A DNA stretch of 64,000 bases from 188UL27-1 sp038526275 (lineage in GTDB: Bacteria; Pseudomonadota; Alphaproteobacteria; Rhodobacterales; Rhodobacteraceae), in the NCBI GenBank assembly GCA_038526275.1, contig JBCBGY010000001.1:19188-83187 (forward strand), read 5' to 3'. The notes below the pieces were generated by a model. That model was not told the DNA's origin. It did no database searches and saw only the letters and a program-made list of their open reading frames with translations. Below are positions 1 through 8,730 of the stretch, piece by piece. The position numbers were made by a program, and so were the translations under genes. Within the stretch, counting starts at the first letter, position 1; each line of letters starts with the position of its first letter.

Positions 1-258
1 GCCAATTATCGGCATGATATCAATAGCATCTCCGGTCTGGAGCTTGATCTCGCCCTTACCGAAAGTGAAGCCGATGCCGAGGATGGCACAGACCGCCGCC
101 GAACATCGTTCGGCGTGACCTACAGGCGGGATCTCACCCGCGACTGGCAGTTGCGCACGGGCTATGAACATCGGGTAAGCCGGACCAATGACGAAGATAC
201 CCGCCGCACAAATACCTTATTCGCGACGATCAATCGCAGTTTTTCCCTGCGACCTTAG
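1..258 (+). CDS. Outer-membrane beta-barrel protein, C-terminal part
   Basis: Reading frame 1 is open from the first base to a TAG at 256-258, giving 85 residues. The piece has alternating polar and hydrophobic stretches (GVTYRRDLTRDWQLRTGYEH) and ends in INRSFSLRP, with aromatic and hydrophobic residues close to the C-terminus as in outer-membrane beta-strands. The start lies outside the window. It precedes an exosortase and polysaccharide genes, where outer-membrane beta-barrel proteins are often encoded, so a role in polysaccharide export or surface display is inferred from context. The exact family cannot be named from this fragment. Confidence 0.55.
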   Translation, partial: ANYRHDINSISGLELDLALTESEADAEDGTDRRRTSFGVTYRRDLTRDWQLRTGYEHRVSRTNDEDTRRTNTLFATINRSFSLRP

Positions 259-372
259 CGCTTGGTTAATGACACTCATGTGATCCCTTGTGCGGGTCGA
301 AATCTTTAGCCTTTTGAGCTATGTGATCGACCGCGGGGGCGTCATCGAGCACCATTGTTGGGGACCGACGAG

Positions 373-1956
373 ATGAATGTGAATATTGCTGGCGTTCGGT
401 CGGTTAATCCGCTGGGCCTTTTCTTCTTTTCCCTGCTTATGGTGGCCTCAGTCCCGATTTTTTGGTTGGGATTTGAATCGCTTGCCCGTGCCTGGGCCAC
501 GCCGGAATACAGCCACGGGCCACTGATCCCGCTTATTTCGCTTTACCTCTTCATCCGAGAGCTTCGTAACTCTCCGCCGCTCGAGCCGGTCGTAACCGAT
601 CGGGCCCCGGGTGTCGTTGTGATCGTTGTGTCGCTGGCCATCGCCATTCTGGGCAATATCGCGCGTATACCTGACATCGTGACCTATGCCTTCATCCTAT
701 GGACAGGCGGCGTTACGCTGACGGTTTTTGGTTGGAAACGCGGCATCACCCACTGGGCACCCGTTCTGCATCTGATCTTCATGTTGCCCCTGCCCCAGTT
801 CTTGTACTGGCAGATGACCATCTTCCTCCAGGGCGTGTCGTCTGAACTGGGTGTGTGGTTTGTTCGTATGGCCGGTGTGTCGGTCTTCCTGGAAGGCAAC
901 ATCATCGATCTGGGCGTCTTCAAACTGCAAGTGGCCGAGGCCTGTTCCGGCCTGCGTTACCTGTTCCCGATCCTCAGCTTTAGCTATCTGATGGCCATCC
1001 TCTACCGCGGGCCGATCTGGCATAAGGCGATCCTGTTGCTGTCCGCCGCGCCGTTGACCGTGTTCATGAACTCGTTCCGCATCGGTGTTGTGGGCGTTGT
1101 GGTTAACTCCTACGGTATTGAGCATGCTGAAGGCTTCATGCACTTCTTCGAAGGCTGGATCATCTTTATCGCCTGCATTGCGATCCTGTTCCTGATGGCC
1201 ATTTGCCTGCAGCGGCTGACACCAAACCCACTGCCCCTGTCGCAGGCCATCGATCTGGATTTCGAAGGTTTCGGCCCGATCATGGCCCGGATCGCTGGCA
1301 TCAAGCTTTCCAAAGCGATGATTGCCGCTTGCGCCATCACTATCGCCATCACCTCTGCCTGGATCGTCTTCAAGCCGAATGGCGAGACAGTGCAGCTTGA
1401 CCGTGACCCGTTTGTGCTGTTCCCAAATCGGATCGATGGCTGGGTTTCTGTTCGGAGCTCGCTGGAGCCAGAGGTCGAAGCGACGCTGGCTGCGGATGAT
1501 TACCTGAACGCCACATTCTCCACTGCGGGTGAGCCGGCTGGTGTGAACATGTTCATCGCCTACTATCACAACCAGACGGATGGTTCCGGCATCCATTCGC
1601 CCGAGGTCTGCCTGCCGGTGGGGGGCTGGGAAGTATTCAATCTGGCCGAGCACGAGGTGAGCTTTCCCGACTCAGTCTATGGCACGTTCAATGTGAACCG
1701 GGCGGTCATCGAAAAGGGCCTGTCACGGCAGCTGGTCTATTACTGGTTCGAACAGCGCGGCAAGCGGATGACCAACGACTTCGCCGCCAAGCTGAGCGTG
1801 GTCTATGACAGCCTGAGCGAAGGCCGCACCGACGGTTCGCTGATCCGTTTCGTCACACCGATTGCGCGTGGAGAAACCGAAGCGGAAGCCGAGGCCCGCA
1901 TGCAACGCCTGATCGGGACGGTTCTTCCGAAGTTGCCTCGTTTCGTGCCGAACTGA
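373..1956 (+). CDS. xrtD: Exosortase fused to EpsI domain (XrtD type)
   Basis: This is an inner-membrane cysteine protease-transpeptidase expected to cleave PEP-CTERM-like C-terminal sorting signals. The N-terminal ~290 residues are polytopic and carry the exosortase triad: Cys191 in EACSGLRY, Arg236 in NSFRIG and His257 in HFFEGW. After one more membrane segment, residues ~330-527 form an EpsI/DUF3485 domain (HSPEVCLPVGGWEV). An exosortase-EpsI fusion is the arrangement known for XrtD of Rhodobacterales. ATG 373 follows GGGGAC; a TTG 18 bases upstream is also open. It leads a run of polysaccharide genes. A probable substrate is encoded at 56279-56953. The assignment to XrtD rather than another fused exosortase rests on the architecture only. 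Confidence 0.9.
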   Translation: MNVNIAGVRSVNPLGLFFFSLLMVASVPIFWLGFESLARAWATPEYSHGPLIPLISLYLFIRELRNSPPLEPVVTDRAPGVVVIVVSLAIAILGNIARIPDIVTYAFILWTGGVTLTVFGWKRGITHWAPVLHLIFMLPLPQFLYWQMTIFLQGVSSELGVWFVRMAGVSVFLEGNIIDLGVFKLQVAEACSGLRYLFPILSFSYLMAILYRGPIWHKAILLLSAAPLTVFMNSFRIGVVGVVVNSYGIEHAEGFMHFFEGWIIFIACIAILFLMAICLQRLTPNPLPLSQAIDLDFEGFGPIMARIAGIKLSKAMIAACAITIAITSAWIVFKPNGETVQLDRDPFVLFPNRIDGWVSVRSSLEPEVEATLAADDYLNATFSTAGEPAGVNMFIAYYHNQTDGSGIHSPEVCLPVGGWEVFNLAEHEVSFPDSVYGTFNVNRAVIEKGLSRQLVYYWFEQRGKRMTNDFAAKLSVVYDSLSEGRTDGSLIRFVTPIARGETEAEAEARMQRLIGTVLPKLPRFVPN

Positions 1957-2092
1957 CTTTTGGCGTAACGGTTGCCGGACCCGGCAGGTCTTGCCATCAC
2001 CTTGCCCAAAATGTCACCGCAGAATGCGGTAATGAACTCGACAGTTCGCCTAATACCTTACACATTTCCTTGGCATGAACGAAGGTGCCAAG

Positions 2093-3505
2093 ATGCGTGC
2101 CATGACTGATCGCAGCAGCGGCAACCCCGACAGGTTGGGCCTGGCCCTGCTGGTGGCCGTCATCGCCGTTTGCGCTGGTGCGGAACTCCTATTTCTTGCG
2201 GCGGACTGGGGGGTGCTCGACATCCCCCGCCTGCGCCAACGCGCCTATGATAACGGTGCGTTCCGTCCCCAACTGTTGCTGGGCACCTGGCGGCCGAACT
2301 ATGCAGCGCAGCCCTGGACCATGTTTCTGACTTACGGCTTTCTGCATGGCGGGCCTATCCATATGCTCGTAAATATGGCGACGCTTTGGTCCATCGGCCT
2401 ACTGGTCCTGGACCGGATCGGGCCAAAAGGCTTGGCGTTACTTTATCTTGGCGCCCTACTAGGCGGCGCAGTCGCATATGGCGTGATTTCAGAATCGTTG
2501 CGCCTGATGGTGGGGGCATCTGGCGCACTATTTGGACTAGCCGGGGCCATGGTGATCTGGCTTTGGGTCGACCGCGACCTGCATGCCGGCAACTTGCGGC
2601 TGATGTGGAACCTTTTGGGGTATCTGCTGGCGATGAACCTGGTCATGTACTGGGCGCTCGACGGTCAACTGGCCTGGGAAACCCACCTTGGGGGGTTCCT
2701 CGTGGGCTGCGGGTTGGGCTACACCCTCGATCGCCCGAGGAACGAACATTCCGAAGCAGAGATCGACCCGCCCGAACCGAGAAGGCTGACGTACCTCGTG
2801 GGCGACATACATGGCTGCTTCGCCCAACTCGACAACATGCTGGACCAAATCGCCCAACATCGAAACGGACGCCCTGCGGATCTGGTCTTTCTCGGTGACT
2901 ATGTCGACAGAGGTCCGGACAGCGCAGGAGTGTTGGAGCGCCTCATGGAACTGGAACGTTCCCCCGACGTGACCTGCCTGATGGGCAATCACGACGTGAT
3001 GATGCTGGGCTTCCTCGACGAACCTACCACAAAGGGTACCAGTTGGATGATCAATGGCGGCCAGGAAGCGCTGATCAGCTTTGGCCTCAATCCAATGGTC
3101 GCCGCACCCGATGCGGCCAGCCGGCAGACTCAACTGGCCCAAGGCCTGCGCGCCGCCATGCCCGACGGATTGGAAGACTGGATCAGAACAAGGCCGCTTT
3201 GGTGGCAAAGCGGCAATGTCATTGCTGCCCACGCTTTGACCATTCCTGATGCTCCGATGTCGGAGCAAAGTGACGCAGTTCTGCTCTGGGCCAGGCCAAA
3301 GAAGGACACGCCGGCCCGATATGACGGCACTTGGGTCGTTCATGGTCATACAATTGTCCCAGAACCACGCATAACACCGGGATATATCGCTATTGATACA
3401 GGAGTATTCCGAACCGGTCGCCTGACTGCCGTGGTTTTAGGCGATGGACCAACACAGTTCCTGCAGGCAACAACCATGGTGGCATTCGCTGAGCAGACAG
3501 GATAA
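2093..3505 (+). CDS. Rhomboid protease fused to PPP-type phosphatase
   Basis: One uninterrupted frame encodes two enzymes. Residues ~1-215 form a rhomboid intramembrane serine protease: HGGPIHMLVNM in an early helix, catalytic Ser143 in VGASGALFG and His198 in THLGGFLVG. Residues ~230-470 form a metallophosphatase of the PPP/Ap4A-hydrolase type: GDIHGC (Asp238, His240), GDYVDRG (Asp269), GNHD (Asn299, His300) and a late VVHGHT. If the rhomboid part has the usual six helices, the phosphatase faces the cytoplasm. ATG 2093 has AAGG eight bases upstream; ATG 2075 and 2102 are alternatives. It lies between the exosortase and manC on the same strand. Substrates are unknown, and I know of no described protein with this pairing. 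Confidence 0.85.
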   Translation: MRAMTDRSSGNPDRLGLALLVAVIAVCAGAELLFLAADWGVLDIPRLRQRAYDNGAFRPQLLLGTWRPNYAAQPWTMFLTYGFLHGGPIHMLVNMATLWSIGLLVLDRIGPKGLALLYLGALLGGAVAYGVISESLRLMVGASGALFGLAGAMVIWLWVDRDLHAGNLRLMWNLLGYLLAMNLVMYWALDGQLAWETHLGGFLVGCGLGYTLDRPRNEHSEAEIDPPEPRRLTYLVGDIHGCFAQLDNMLDQIAQHRNGRPADLVFLGDYVDRGPDSAGVLERLMELERSPDVTCLMGNHDVMMLGFLDEPTTKGTSWMINGGQEALISFGLNPMVAAPDAASRQTQLAQGLRAAMPDGLEDWIRTRPLWWQSGNVIAAHALTIPDAPMSEQSDAVLLWARPKKDTPARYDGTWVVHGHTIVPEPRITPGYIAIDTGVFRTGRLTAVVLGDGPTQFLQATTMVAFAEQTG

Positions 3506-3537
3506 GCGCAGCTCAACAATCCGCCAAAGAGGTCTAA

Positions 3538-4950
3538 ATGATATACCCCGTCATTCTCTGTGGTGGTTCTGGCACCCGTTTGTGGCCCAGTTCCCGCAGA
3601 TCCTACCCCAAGCAATTCACAGGCTTCTTTGGCGACGAGACCCTGTTTCAAGTCACGCTGAAGCGCCTGACCGGGCCGGATTTCGGCCAGCCGCTGGTGA
3701 TGACAAATGCCGACTTCCGGTTCATCGCAACCGAACAGTGCGAAGCCGTTGGATTGGCCGATGCGCGCGTTGTGATCGAGCCCGCATTGCGCAATACGGC
3801 CCCCGCCATTCTGGCAGCAGCCTTGTTGCTGGAAAACGAACCGGACGCCTTGATGCTGGTCGCCCCGTCCGACCATGTCATGACCGGAATTGACAGCTTT
3901 CTGGAAGCCGTCCGCGAAGGCGCCAAATCCGCCGCTGCAGGCAAGTTGGTCACCTTTGGTGTGACGCCGGATCGCCCTGAAACGGGTTACGGCTATCTCG
4001 AACTGGCCGCCCAACCTGACGGTCTGGCAGCATACCCCCTGACCAGCTTTACAGAAAAACCTGACCTGGAAACGGCTCAAGCCCTGCTGGCGGGCGGCAA
4101 ACACCTGTGGAATGCGGGCCTGTTTCTGTTCCGGGTCCGCGACATCATCGCAGCGTTCGAGGCCCATGCACCAGATATGATGGCCCCCGTCCGAAAATCG
4201 GTGGAAACCGGCGAAACCGATTTGGGCTTTTTCCGTCTGGGCGAAGATGCCTATGCCGGTGCCCCATCGGACAGCATAGACTATGCGGTGATGGAAAAGG
4301 CCGACAATATTGCCGCCGTGCCCCTGACCAACGGCTGGTCAGACCTTGGCAGCTGGGATGCGCTCTGGGCTGCGTCGGATCCCGACTCAGACGGTATCGT
4401 AACGCAAGGGTCGGCCACCGCCGTCGACTGTGCGAATACGTTCCTGCGATCAGAAGAGGACAGTCTGCACCTGGTCGGAGTCGGTCTGAACAATGTCGTT
4501 GCCGTCGCCATGCGCGATGCTGTGCTCGTTGCCGACATGGAGAAGGCGCAGGATGTCAAGAAGGCAGTAACTCTGCTAAAACAATCTCAGGTTGAACAAG
4601 CGGAACACTATCCGCGTTTCCATAGACCATGGGGTTGGTATGAAACTTTGTGTCTGGGACAGCGTTTTCAGGTCAAGCGGATCATGGTGAAGCCGGGTGG
4701 TATCCTGTCATTACAAAGCCATGTCCATCGGTCGGAACACTGGATCGTCGTGGGCGGAACCGCAGAAGTTACCGTTGGTGAAGAGAAAAAACTGCTGACA
4801 GAAAACGAATCTGTCTACATTCCTCTGGGCGCCGTGCATCGCATGGCCAATCCTGGACGGGTGCCCATGTACCTGATTGAGGTCCAAACAGGCACCTATC
4901 TGGGGGAAGATGACATTGTTCGTTACGAAGATGTTTACAATCGGGGCTAG
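3538..4950 (+). CDS. manC: Mannose-1-P guanylyltransferase / mannose-6-P isomerase
   Basis: A bifunctional type II enzyme that makes GDP-mannose from mannose-1-phosphate and GTP and interconverts fructose-6-P and mannose-6-P. The nucleotidyltransferase signature GGSGTRLWP is at residues 9-17, followed by the pyrophosphorylase fold. From ~355 there is a C-terminal cupin isomerase domain (RPWGWYETL, then SLQSHVHRSEHW with the metal-binding histidines). At 470 residues it has the usual family length. With the adjacent dehydrogenase it would supply activated sugars for an exopolysaccharide. The cpsB/algA/xanB names refer to the same family. It starts 32 bases after the rhomboid-phosphatase gene. 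Confidence 0.95.
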   Translation: MIYPVILCGGSGTRLWPSSRRSYPKQFTGFFGDETLFQVTLKRLTGPDFGQPLVMTNADFRFIATEQCEAVGLADARVVIEPALRNTAPAILAAALLLENEPDALMLVAPSDHVMTGIDSFLEAVREGAKSAAAGKLVTFGVTPDRPETGYGYLELAAQPDGLAAYPLTSFTEKPDLETAQALLAGGKHLWNAGLFLFRVRDIIAAFEAHAPDMMAPVRKSVETGETDLGFFRLGEDAYAGAPSDSIDYAVMEKADNIAAVPLTNGWSDLGSWDALWAASDPDSDGIVTQGSATAVDCANTFLRSEEDSLHLVGVGLNNVVAVAMRDAVLVADMEKAQDVKKAVTLLKQSQVEQAEHYPRFHRPWGWYETLCLGQRFQVKRIMVKPGGILSLQSHVHRSEHWIVVGGTAEVTVGEEKKLLTENESVYIPLGAVHRMANPGRVPMYLIEVQTGTYLGEDDIVRYEDVYNRG

Positions 4951-5029
4951 AAGCCCCGCGACCTTTGAACCCCTCTCGTCGATGCGCTAAGGCGCACGGT
5001 AGAACTGGCGCAGGAAAGCGAAGCACTAC

Positions 5030-6295
5030 ATGAAGGTCATAATTTTCGGGCTCGGCTATGTGGGATTTACGGCGGGATGCTGCATCTCGTCAGAAGGCCA
5101 CCAGGTCATCGGCGTCGATGTGAGCCAGAAGAAAGTGGATGCGATCAATGGCGGCGAAGCCCCAATCGTAGAACCCAAGGTTGCAGAAATGTTGAGCGAC
5201 GCTCAGTCCAAGGGACTGTTTATCGCCGACACGCAGATTGGCAGCTATCTTGAAGGGGCAGATCTGGCGATCGTCTGTGTGGGCACGCCGTCAGCCGCCG
5301 ATGGATCGCACAACATGGCATATATTGCCGATGTGAGCCGCCAGATCGCCCGGGCCCTGGCAGAGGGCACGGGAAAGCTGACCATCGCTTACCGGTCGAC
5401 CATTCGCCCGGGCACGATCGAAGAGCTGATCCTGCCCATCTTCCGCTCAATCCTTGGAGACGAGACCGACGAACGGGTATCGCTGGTCTATAACCCGGAA
5501 TTCCTGCGCGAAGGTTCTGCTGTTAAGGACTATTTCGAACCGCCGAAGATCGTGATTGGCACACATGACGGCCAACCGAACCCGGCCATGGAAACCCTGA
5601 ACGCCAATATCACTGCGCCGACCTTCTATGTTGGCTTCCGCGAGGCCGAGGTAACAAAGTTCGTCGACAATACCTGGCACGCTGTGAAAGTGGCCTTCGC
5701 CAATGAGATTGGGCGGGTCTGCCTTCAGACCGGTATATCGGCCAAGAAGGTGCATGAGATCTTCGTCAGCGACACCAAGCTGAACATCTCCCCCTACTAC
5801 ATGCGTCCGGGGGGAGCCTTTGGCGGGTCCTGCTTGCCCAAGGATGTGCGGGCGCTGCAGTATATTGGGGCCGACACAGGGTCGAACCTGCACTTGGTGG
5901 ACAGCCTGATCCGCTCGAATGAGGCCCACAAGCATGCTCTTTTCGCCCATGCCGTTGATGGGTTGAAAGAAGGGGCATCGGTTTTGATGGCGGGCTTGGC
6001 CTTTAAGGCCGGAACCGACGATCTGCGCGAAAGCCCGAATGTCGATCTTGCACGGAAACTGCTGGCTGCGGGCTACAAGCTGGACATTTTTGATCCAGCC
6101 ATCGCTGCCGATATGCTTGTCGGCGCGAACCTTGGCTATGCATTCAGCCAGTTGCCGACATTGGAGCGCATCCTTGTTGACCGAGACACGGCGCGCAACG
6201 GCAGCTACGATCGGGTGATCTCGACCAACGCGACGGTAAAGCAGTTAGATTTGCCTGCCGAAACCGAAATCCTAGATTTGGGGACGCTGCCATAA
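5030..6295 (+). CDS. algD: GDP-mannose/UDP-sugar 6-dehydrogenase
   Basis: An NAD-dependent four-electron dehydrogenase that oxidises a nucleotide sugar to the uronic acid. It has a Rossmann motif GLGYVG at 7-12, the middle dimerisation domain, the catalytic cysteine Cys268 in GGSCLPKDVRAL, and a C-terminal domain with AFKAGTDDLRESP. The sequence around Cys268 and the 421-residue length fit GDP-mannose dehydrogenase (AlgD) better than UDP-glucose dehydrogenase. The neighbouring manC, which makes GDP-mannose, supports that. The stop overlaps the next gene's ATG by one base (TAATG), so the two are probably translationally coupled. The exact substrate is inferred. Confidence 0.88.
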   Translation: MKVIIFGLGYVGFTAGCCISSEGHQVIGVDVSQKKVDAINGGEAPIVEPKVAEMLSDAQSKGLFIADTQIGSYLEGADLAIVCVGTPSAADGSHNMAYIADVSRQIARALAEGTGKLTIAYRSTIRPGTIEELILPIFRSILGDETDERVSLVYNPEFLREGSAVKDYFEPPKIVIGTHDGQPNPAMETLNANITAPTFYVGFREAEVTKFVDNTWHAVKVAFANEIGRVCLQTGISAKKVHEIFVSDTKLNISPYYMRPGGAFGGSCLPKDVRALQYIGADTGSNLHLVDSLIRSNEAHKHALFAHAVDGLKEGASVLMAGLAFKAGTDDLRESPNVDLARKLLAAGYKLDIFDPAIAADMLVGANLGYAFSQLPTLERILVDRDTARNGSYDRVISTNATVKQLDLPAETEILDLGTLP

Positions 6296-7536
6296 TGGAT
6301 GGAGTGATTGAAAGCCGAACCCCTCGCATGGATGCGGTCCGCGCCGAGCAGCCGCTTGCCGGACGAAAGGTGCTGATCGTTGTCGAAAACCTGCCCTTGC
6401 CGTTTGACCGCAGGGTTTGGCACGAATGCCGGACCCTGACTGCGGCGGGCGCTCTTGTCAGTGTGATCTGCCCCACCGGCAAGGGTTATGAAGCGCCTTA
6501 CGAAGAGATCGACGGGGTGCATATCTATCGCCATAAATTGCCCTTCGACGCGTCTGGCGCGATCGGGTACTTGGTCGAATATGGCGCGGCGCTTTGGCAC
6601 GAAATGCGTTTGGCCCTTCGAATCGCGCGAAAGCACGGGTTCGATACGATTCAGGGCTGCAATCCGCCTGACCTGATCTTCCTCGTCGCGTTGCCCTTCA
6701 AGCTGTTCGGCAAGCGCTACATCTTTGATCATCACGATATTAACCCAGAGCTCTACGAGGCCAAGTTCAACGAGCGCGGCTTTTTCTGGCGGTTGATGAT
6801 GACCTTCGAGAAGTGGACCTTCCGCACGGCAAAGGTCGTCATCTCGACCAACAATTCCTATCGCGACATTGCAATGACCCGTGGCGGCAAGAAGGCCGAA
6901 GACGTCTTCGTCGTGCGCTCCGGCCCCGACCTGACCCGCCTGCATGTCCTGCCGCCGAACGACAAATGGCGCAACGGGCGCAAGCATATGGTCGGCTATG
7001 TCGGGGTGATGGGCGCGCAGGAAGGATTAGATCTTCTGCTCGAAAGCGCGAAGGACATGATCCAGAACCGTGGGATCGATGTGCAATTCGTGCTGGTCGG
7101 TGGTGGCCCGTCCCTGGCAGAGCTTCAGGCGATGGCCGCGGATATGGGTCTGCAAGACCACGTTACCTTTACCGGTCGCGCGCCGGATCAGGATTTGTTT
7201 GAGGTGCTGTCAACGGCGGATGTGTGCGTGAACCCGGATCGCGTGAACCCGATGAACGACAAATCCACAATGAACAAGATTCTGGAATATATGGCCTTTT
7301 CAAAGCCGATCGTGCAGTTCGAAGTGGCCGAAGGGCGGTACTCCGCACAGGATGCCTCGCTTTACGCCGTGCCGAACGACACCAAGGACATGGCCGACAA
7401 GATTGCGGAACTGCTGGAAGATCCCGAAAGGCGCGCCAAAATGGGTCAGTTTGGGCGCGCCCGGGTCGAGGCGGAACTGAGCTGGGATCACCAGGTAGAT
7501 ACGCTCATCGCCGCCTATAAACGGGCCGCCGCTTAA
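6295..7536 (+). CDS. GT4-family glycosyltransferase
   Basis: A cytoplasmic GT-B glycosyltransferase of 413 residues, expected to add a sugar to a lipid-linked polysaccharide intermediate. The N-terminal domain begins KVLIVVENLPLPFDRRVWHE. The C-terminal nucleotide-sugar domain has GYVGVMGAQEGLDLLL and VLVGGGPSLAEL, and the acceptor-side E-x7-E region lies around NKILEYMAFSKPIVQFE. It overlaps the upstream dehydrogenase by one base and ends tail-to-tail with the spike base gene, the two stop codons sharing TTAA. The donor is probably a GDP- or UDP-sugar; the actual linkage cannot be read from sequence. Confidence 0.9.
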   Translation: MDGVIESRTPRMDAVRAEQPLAGRKVLIVVENLPLPFDRRVWHECRTLTAAGALVSVICPTGKGYEAPYEEIDGVHIYRHKLPFDASGAIGYLVEYGAALWHEMRLALRIARKHGFDTIQGCNPPDLIFLVALPFKLFGKRYIFDHHDINPELYEAKFNERGFFWRLMMTFEKWTFRTAKVVISTNNSYRDIAMTRGGKKAEDVFVVRSGPDLTRLHVLPPNDKWRNGRKHMVGYVGVMGAQEGLDLLLESAKDMIQNRGIDVQFVLVGGGPSLAELQAMAADMGLQDHVTFTGRAPDQDLFEVLSTADVCVNPDRVNPMNDKSTMNKILEYMAFSKPIVQFEVAEGRYSAQDASLYAVPNDTKDMADKIAELLEDPERRAKMGQFGRARVEAELSWDHQVDTLIAAYKRAAA

Positions 7537-7799
7537 GACAGGCCCTGAATACCTGTGGCCGTCGTTCCCGTGGCCCAAACACGGCTCACGCGGATCGGGA
7601 ACATGGAACCGGCCGCGATGTAGACCGTGCCCACGTCGCCTGTGCTGGTCGTCACGCGAACCGAACCGCTGCCTGACACGTTCAGCGCGCGGGTCATGTA
7701 CGCCAAGTCATTGTCATTATTGGGTGTGATCGCTTCGATCCGTTCAGCGGGTGAGGTCGGGCTGGTAGCGAACTCTCTAAAGATGTCAGTGGTGCTCAT
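7533..7799 (-). CDS. Spike base protein, RCAP_Rcc01079-like
   Basis: A small 88-residue protein. It matches the pattern I know for the gene-transfer-agent head-spike base family (GhsA/Rcc01079): an early AITPNNDNDLAYMTRALNV block, a short beta-rich middle, then AAGSMFPIRVSRVWATGTTA near the end. The start at 7799 is preceded by AGGAG at good spacing. The frame stays open far upstream, antisense to the aldolase gene, but that extension is not credible. In Rhodobacter capsulatus the head spikes bind the capsular polysaccharide receptor. Here the gene stands alone beside exopolysaccharide genes, with no other capsid or tail genes in view. The family call comes from remembered motif similarity. 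Confidence 0.65.
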   Translation of the reverse strand: MSTTDIFREFATSPTSPAERIEAITPNNDNDLAYMTRALNVSGSGSVRVTTSTGDVGTVYIAAGSMFPIRVSRVWATGTTATGIQGLS

Positions 7800-7861
7800 G
7801 GACTGCTCCTGCACATGGGGTGATGGCGGTCTTTTAGGCGGCAAACCTCCCCACCCCCTTA

Positions 7862-7874
7862 CCGAACCGTTCGG
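7862..7874. promoter_or_regulatory. 13-bp perfect palindrome in divergent intergenic region
   Basis: CCGAAC-C-GTTCGG is a perfect palindrome located between the divergent spike base gene (start 7799) and the aldolase gene (start 7956). Its position suits an operator for either gene. No regulator gene lies next to it, so its function is only a possibility. Confidence 0.3.
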
Positions 7875-7955
7875 CGTACCCATGATCTCGCAACAGGCGC
7901 TGGCGACGGCGACGGGTTGAGCGTAGACTATCCCAAAATCAGGAGGCGCACTTTC

Positions 7956-8717
7956 ATGTCCACAATGCTGTTCAGCAATTTGCCCAATATCAGCCACTGG
8001 TCCGACCGGGTCGATCTGGCCGCAGCCTTCCGCTGGACGGCCCGGCTGAACATGCACGAAGCCGTGGCAAACCATTTCAGCCTCGCGGTAAATGACAGCG
8101 GCACCAAATTCCTGATGAACCCCAATCAGGTGCATTTTTCGCGCATTCGCGCCTCTGATCTGCTGCTGATCGATGCTGAAGATCCCCAAACGCTCAACGC
8201 TGCCAATGCGCCCGACCCAACAGCCTGGGGGCTTCACGGTGCCTTGCATCGTAAGTGTCCCCATGCCCGTTGTGCCATGCATGTGCATTCGATTTTCGCC
8301 ACTGTGCTGGCATCGCTCGAAGATAGCCGCCTGCCGCCCATCGATCAGAACTGCGCCATGTTCTACGACCGGTGCGTGATCGACGAAGAATATGGAGGAC
8401 TGGCCTTCGAAGAAGAGGGCGAGCGCTGCGCCGAGCTTTTGCAGGATCCCAAGCACAAGGTGCTGATCATGGGGAACCACGGCGTCATGGTCATTGGCGA
8501 AACTGTCGCTGACACGTTCAATCGGCTTTACTACTTTGAGCGCGCGGCGGAGACTTACATCCGAGCCTTGCAAACCGGTCAGCGTCTGCGCGTCATTCCC
8601 AAAGATATTGCCGAAAAAACCGCGCAAGAGATCGAGGACTATCCCGACCAGGCCACAAAGCACCTGTCCGAGTTGAAGCTCATTCTGGACGCCGAGGATC
8701 CAGACTACGCCAAATGA
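7956..8717 (+). CDS. Class II aldolase/adducin-family protein
   Basis: A 253-residue cytoplasmic protein of the class II aldolase/adducin fold. Zinc-binding histidines are visible in CAMHVHSIFATVL and in MGNHGVMVIGE, the two regions that build the metal site of fuculose- and ribulose-phosphate aldolases. ATG 7956 has a perfect AGGAGG at 7941-7946. The nearest named relatives are generic class II aldolases; a sugar-phosphate substrate cannot be assigned. The next gene, an SDR protein, starts 13 bases after its stop, so the two probably form an operon. Confidence 0.85.
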   Translation: MSTMLFSNLPNISHWSDRVDLAAAFRWTARLNMHEAVANHFSLAVNDSGTKFLMNPNQVHFSRIRASDLLLIDAEDPQTLNAANAPDPTAWGLHGALHRKCPHARCAMHVHSIFATVLASLEDSRLPPIDQNCAMFYDRCVIDEEYGGLAFEEEGERCAELLQDPKHKVLIMGNHGVMVIGETVADTFNRLYYFERAAETYIRALQTGQRLRVIPKDIAEKTAQEIEDYPDQATKHLSELKLILDAEDPDYAK

Positions 8718-8730
8718 GCCCTAGGTTCGC

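Noticed and set aside
697..1653. 318-residue minus-strand open frame across the exosortase
   Set aside because: Antisense shadow. The plus-strand product has all exosortase and EpsI motifs.
1960..2000. TGCCGG-ACCCGGCA-like hairpin after the exosortase as a terminator
   Set aside because: The stem is short with a tiny loop, and no T run follows; the downstream gene is on the same strand.
3346..4167. 273-residue minus-strand open frame at the rhomboid-phosphatase/manC junction
   Set aside because: Overlaps two well-supported genes and has no motifs or ribosome binding site.
7800..8663. Upstream extension of the spike base frame to 376 residues
   Set aside because: It would run antisense through the whole aldolase gene. 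The internal ATG at 7799 with AGGAG gives the normal family length.
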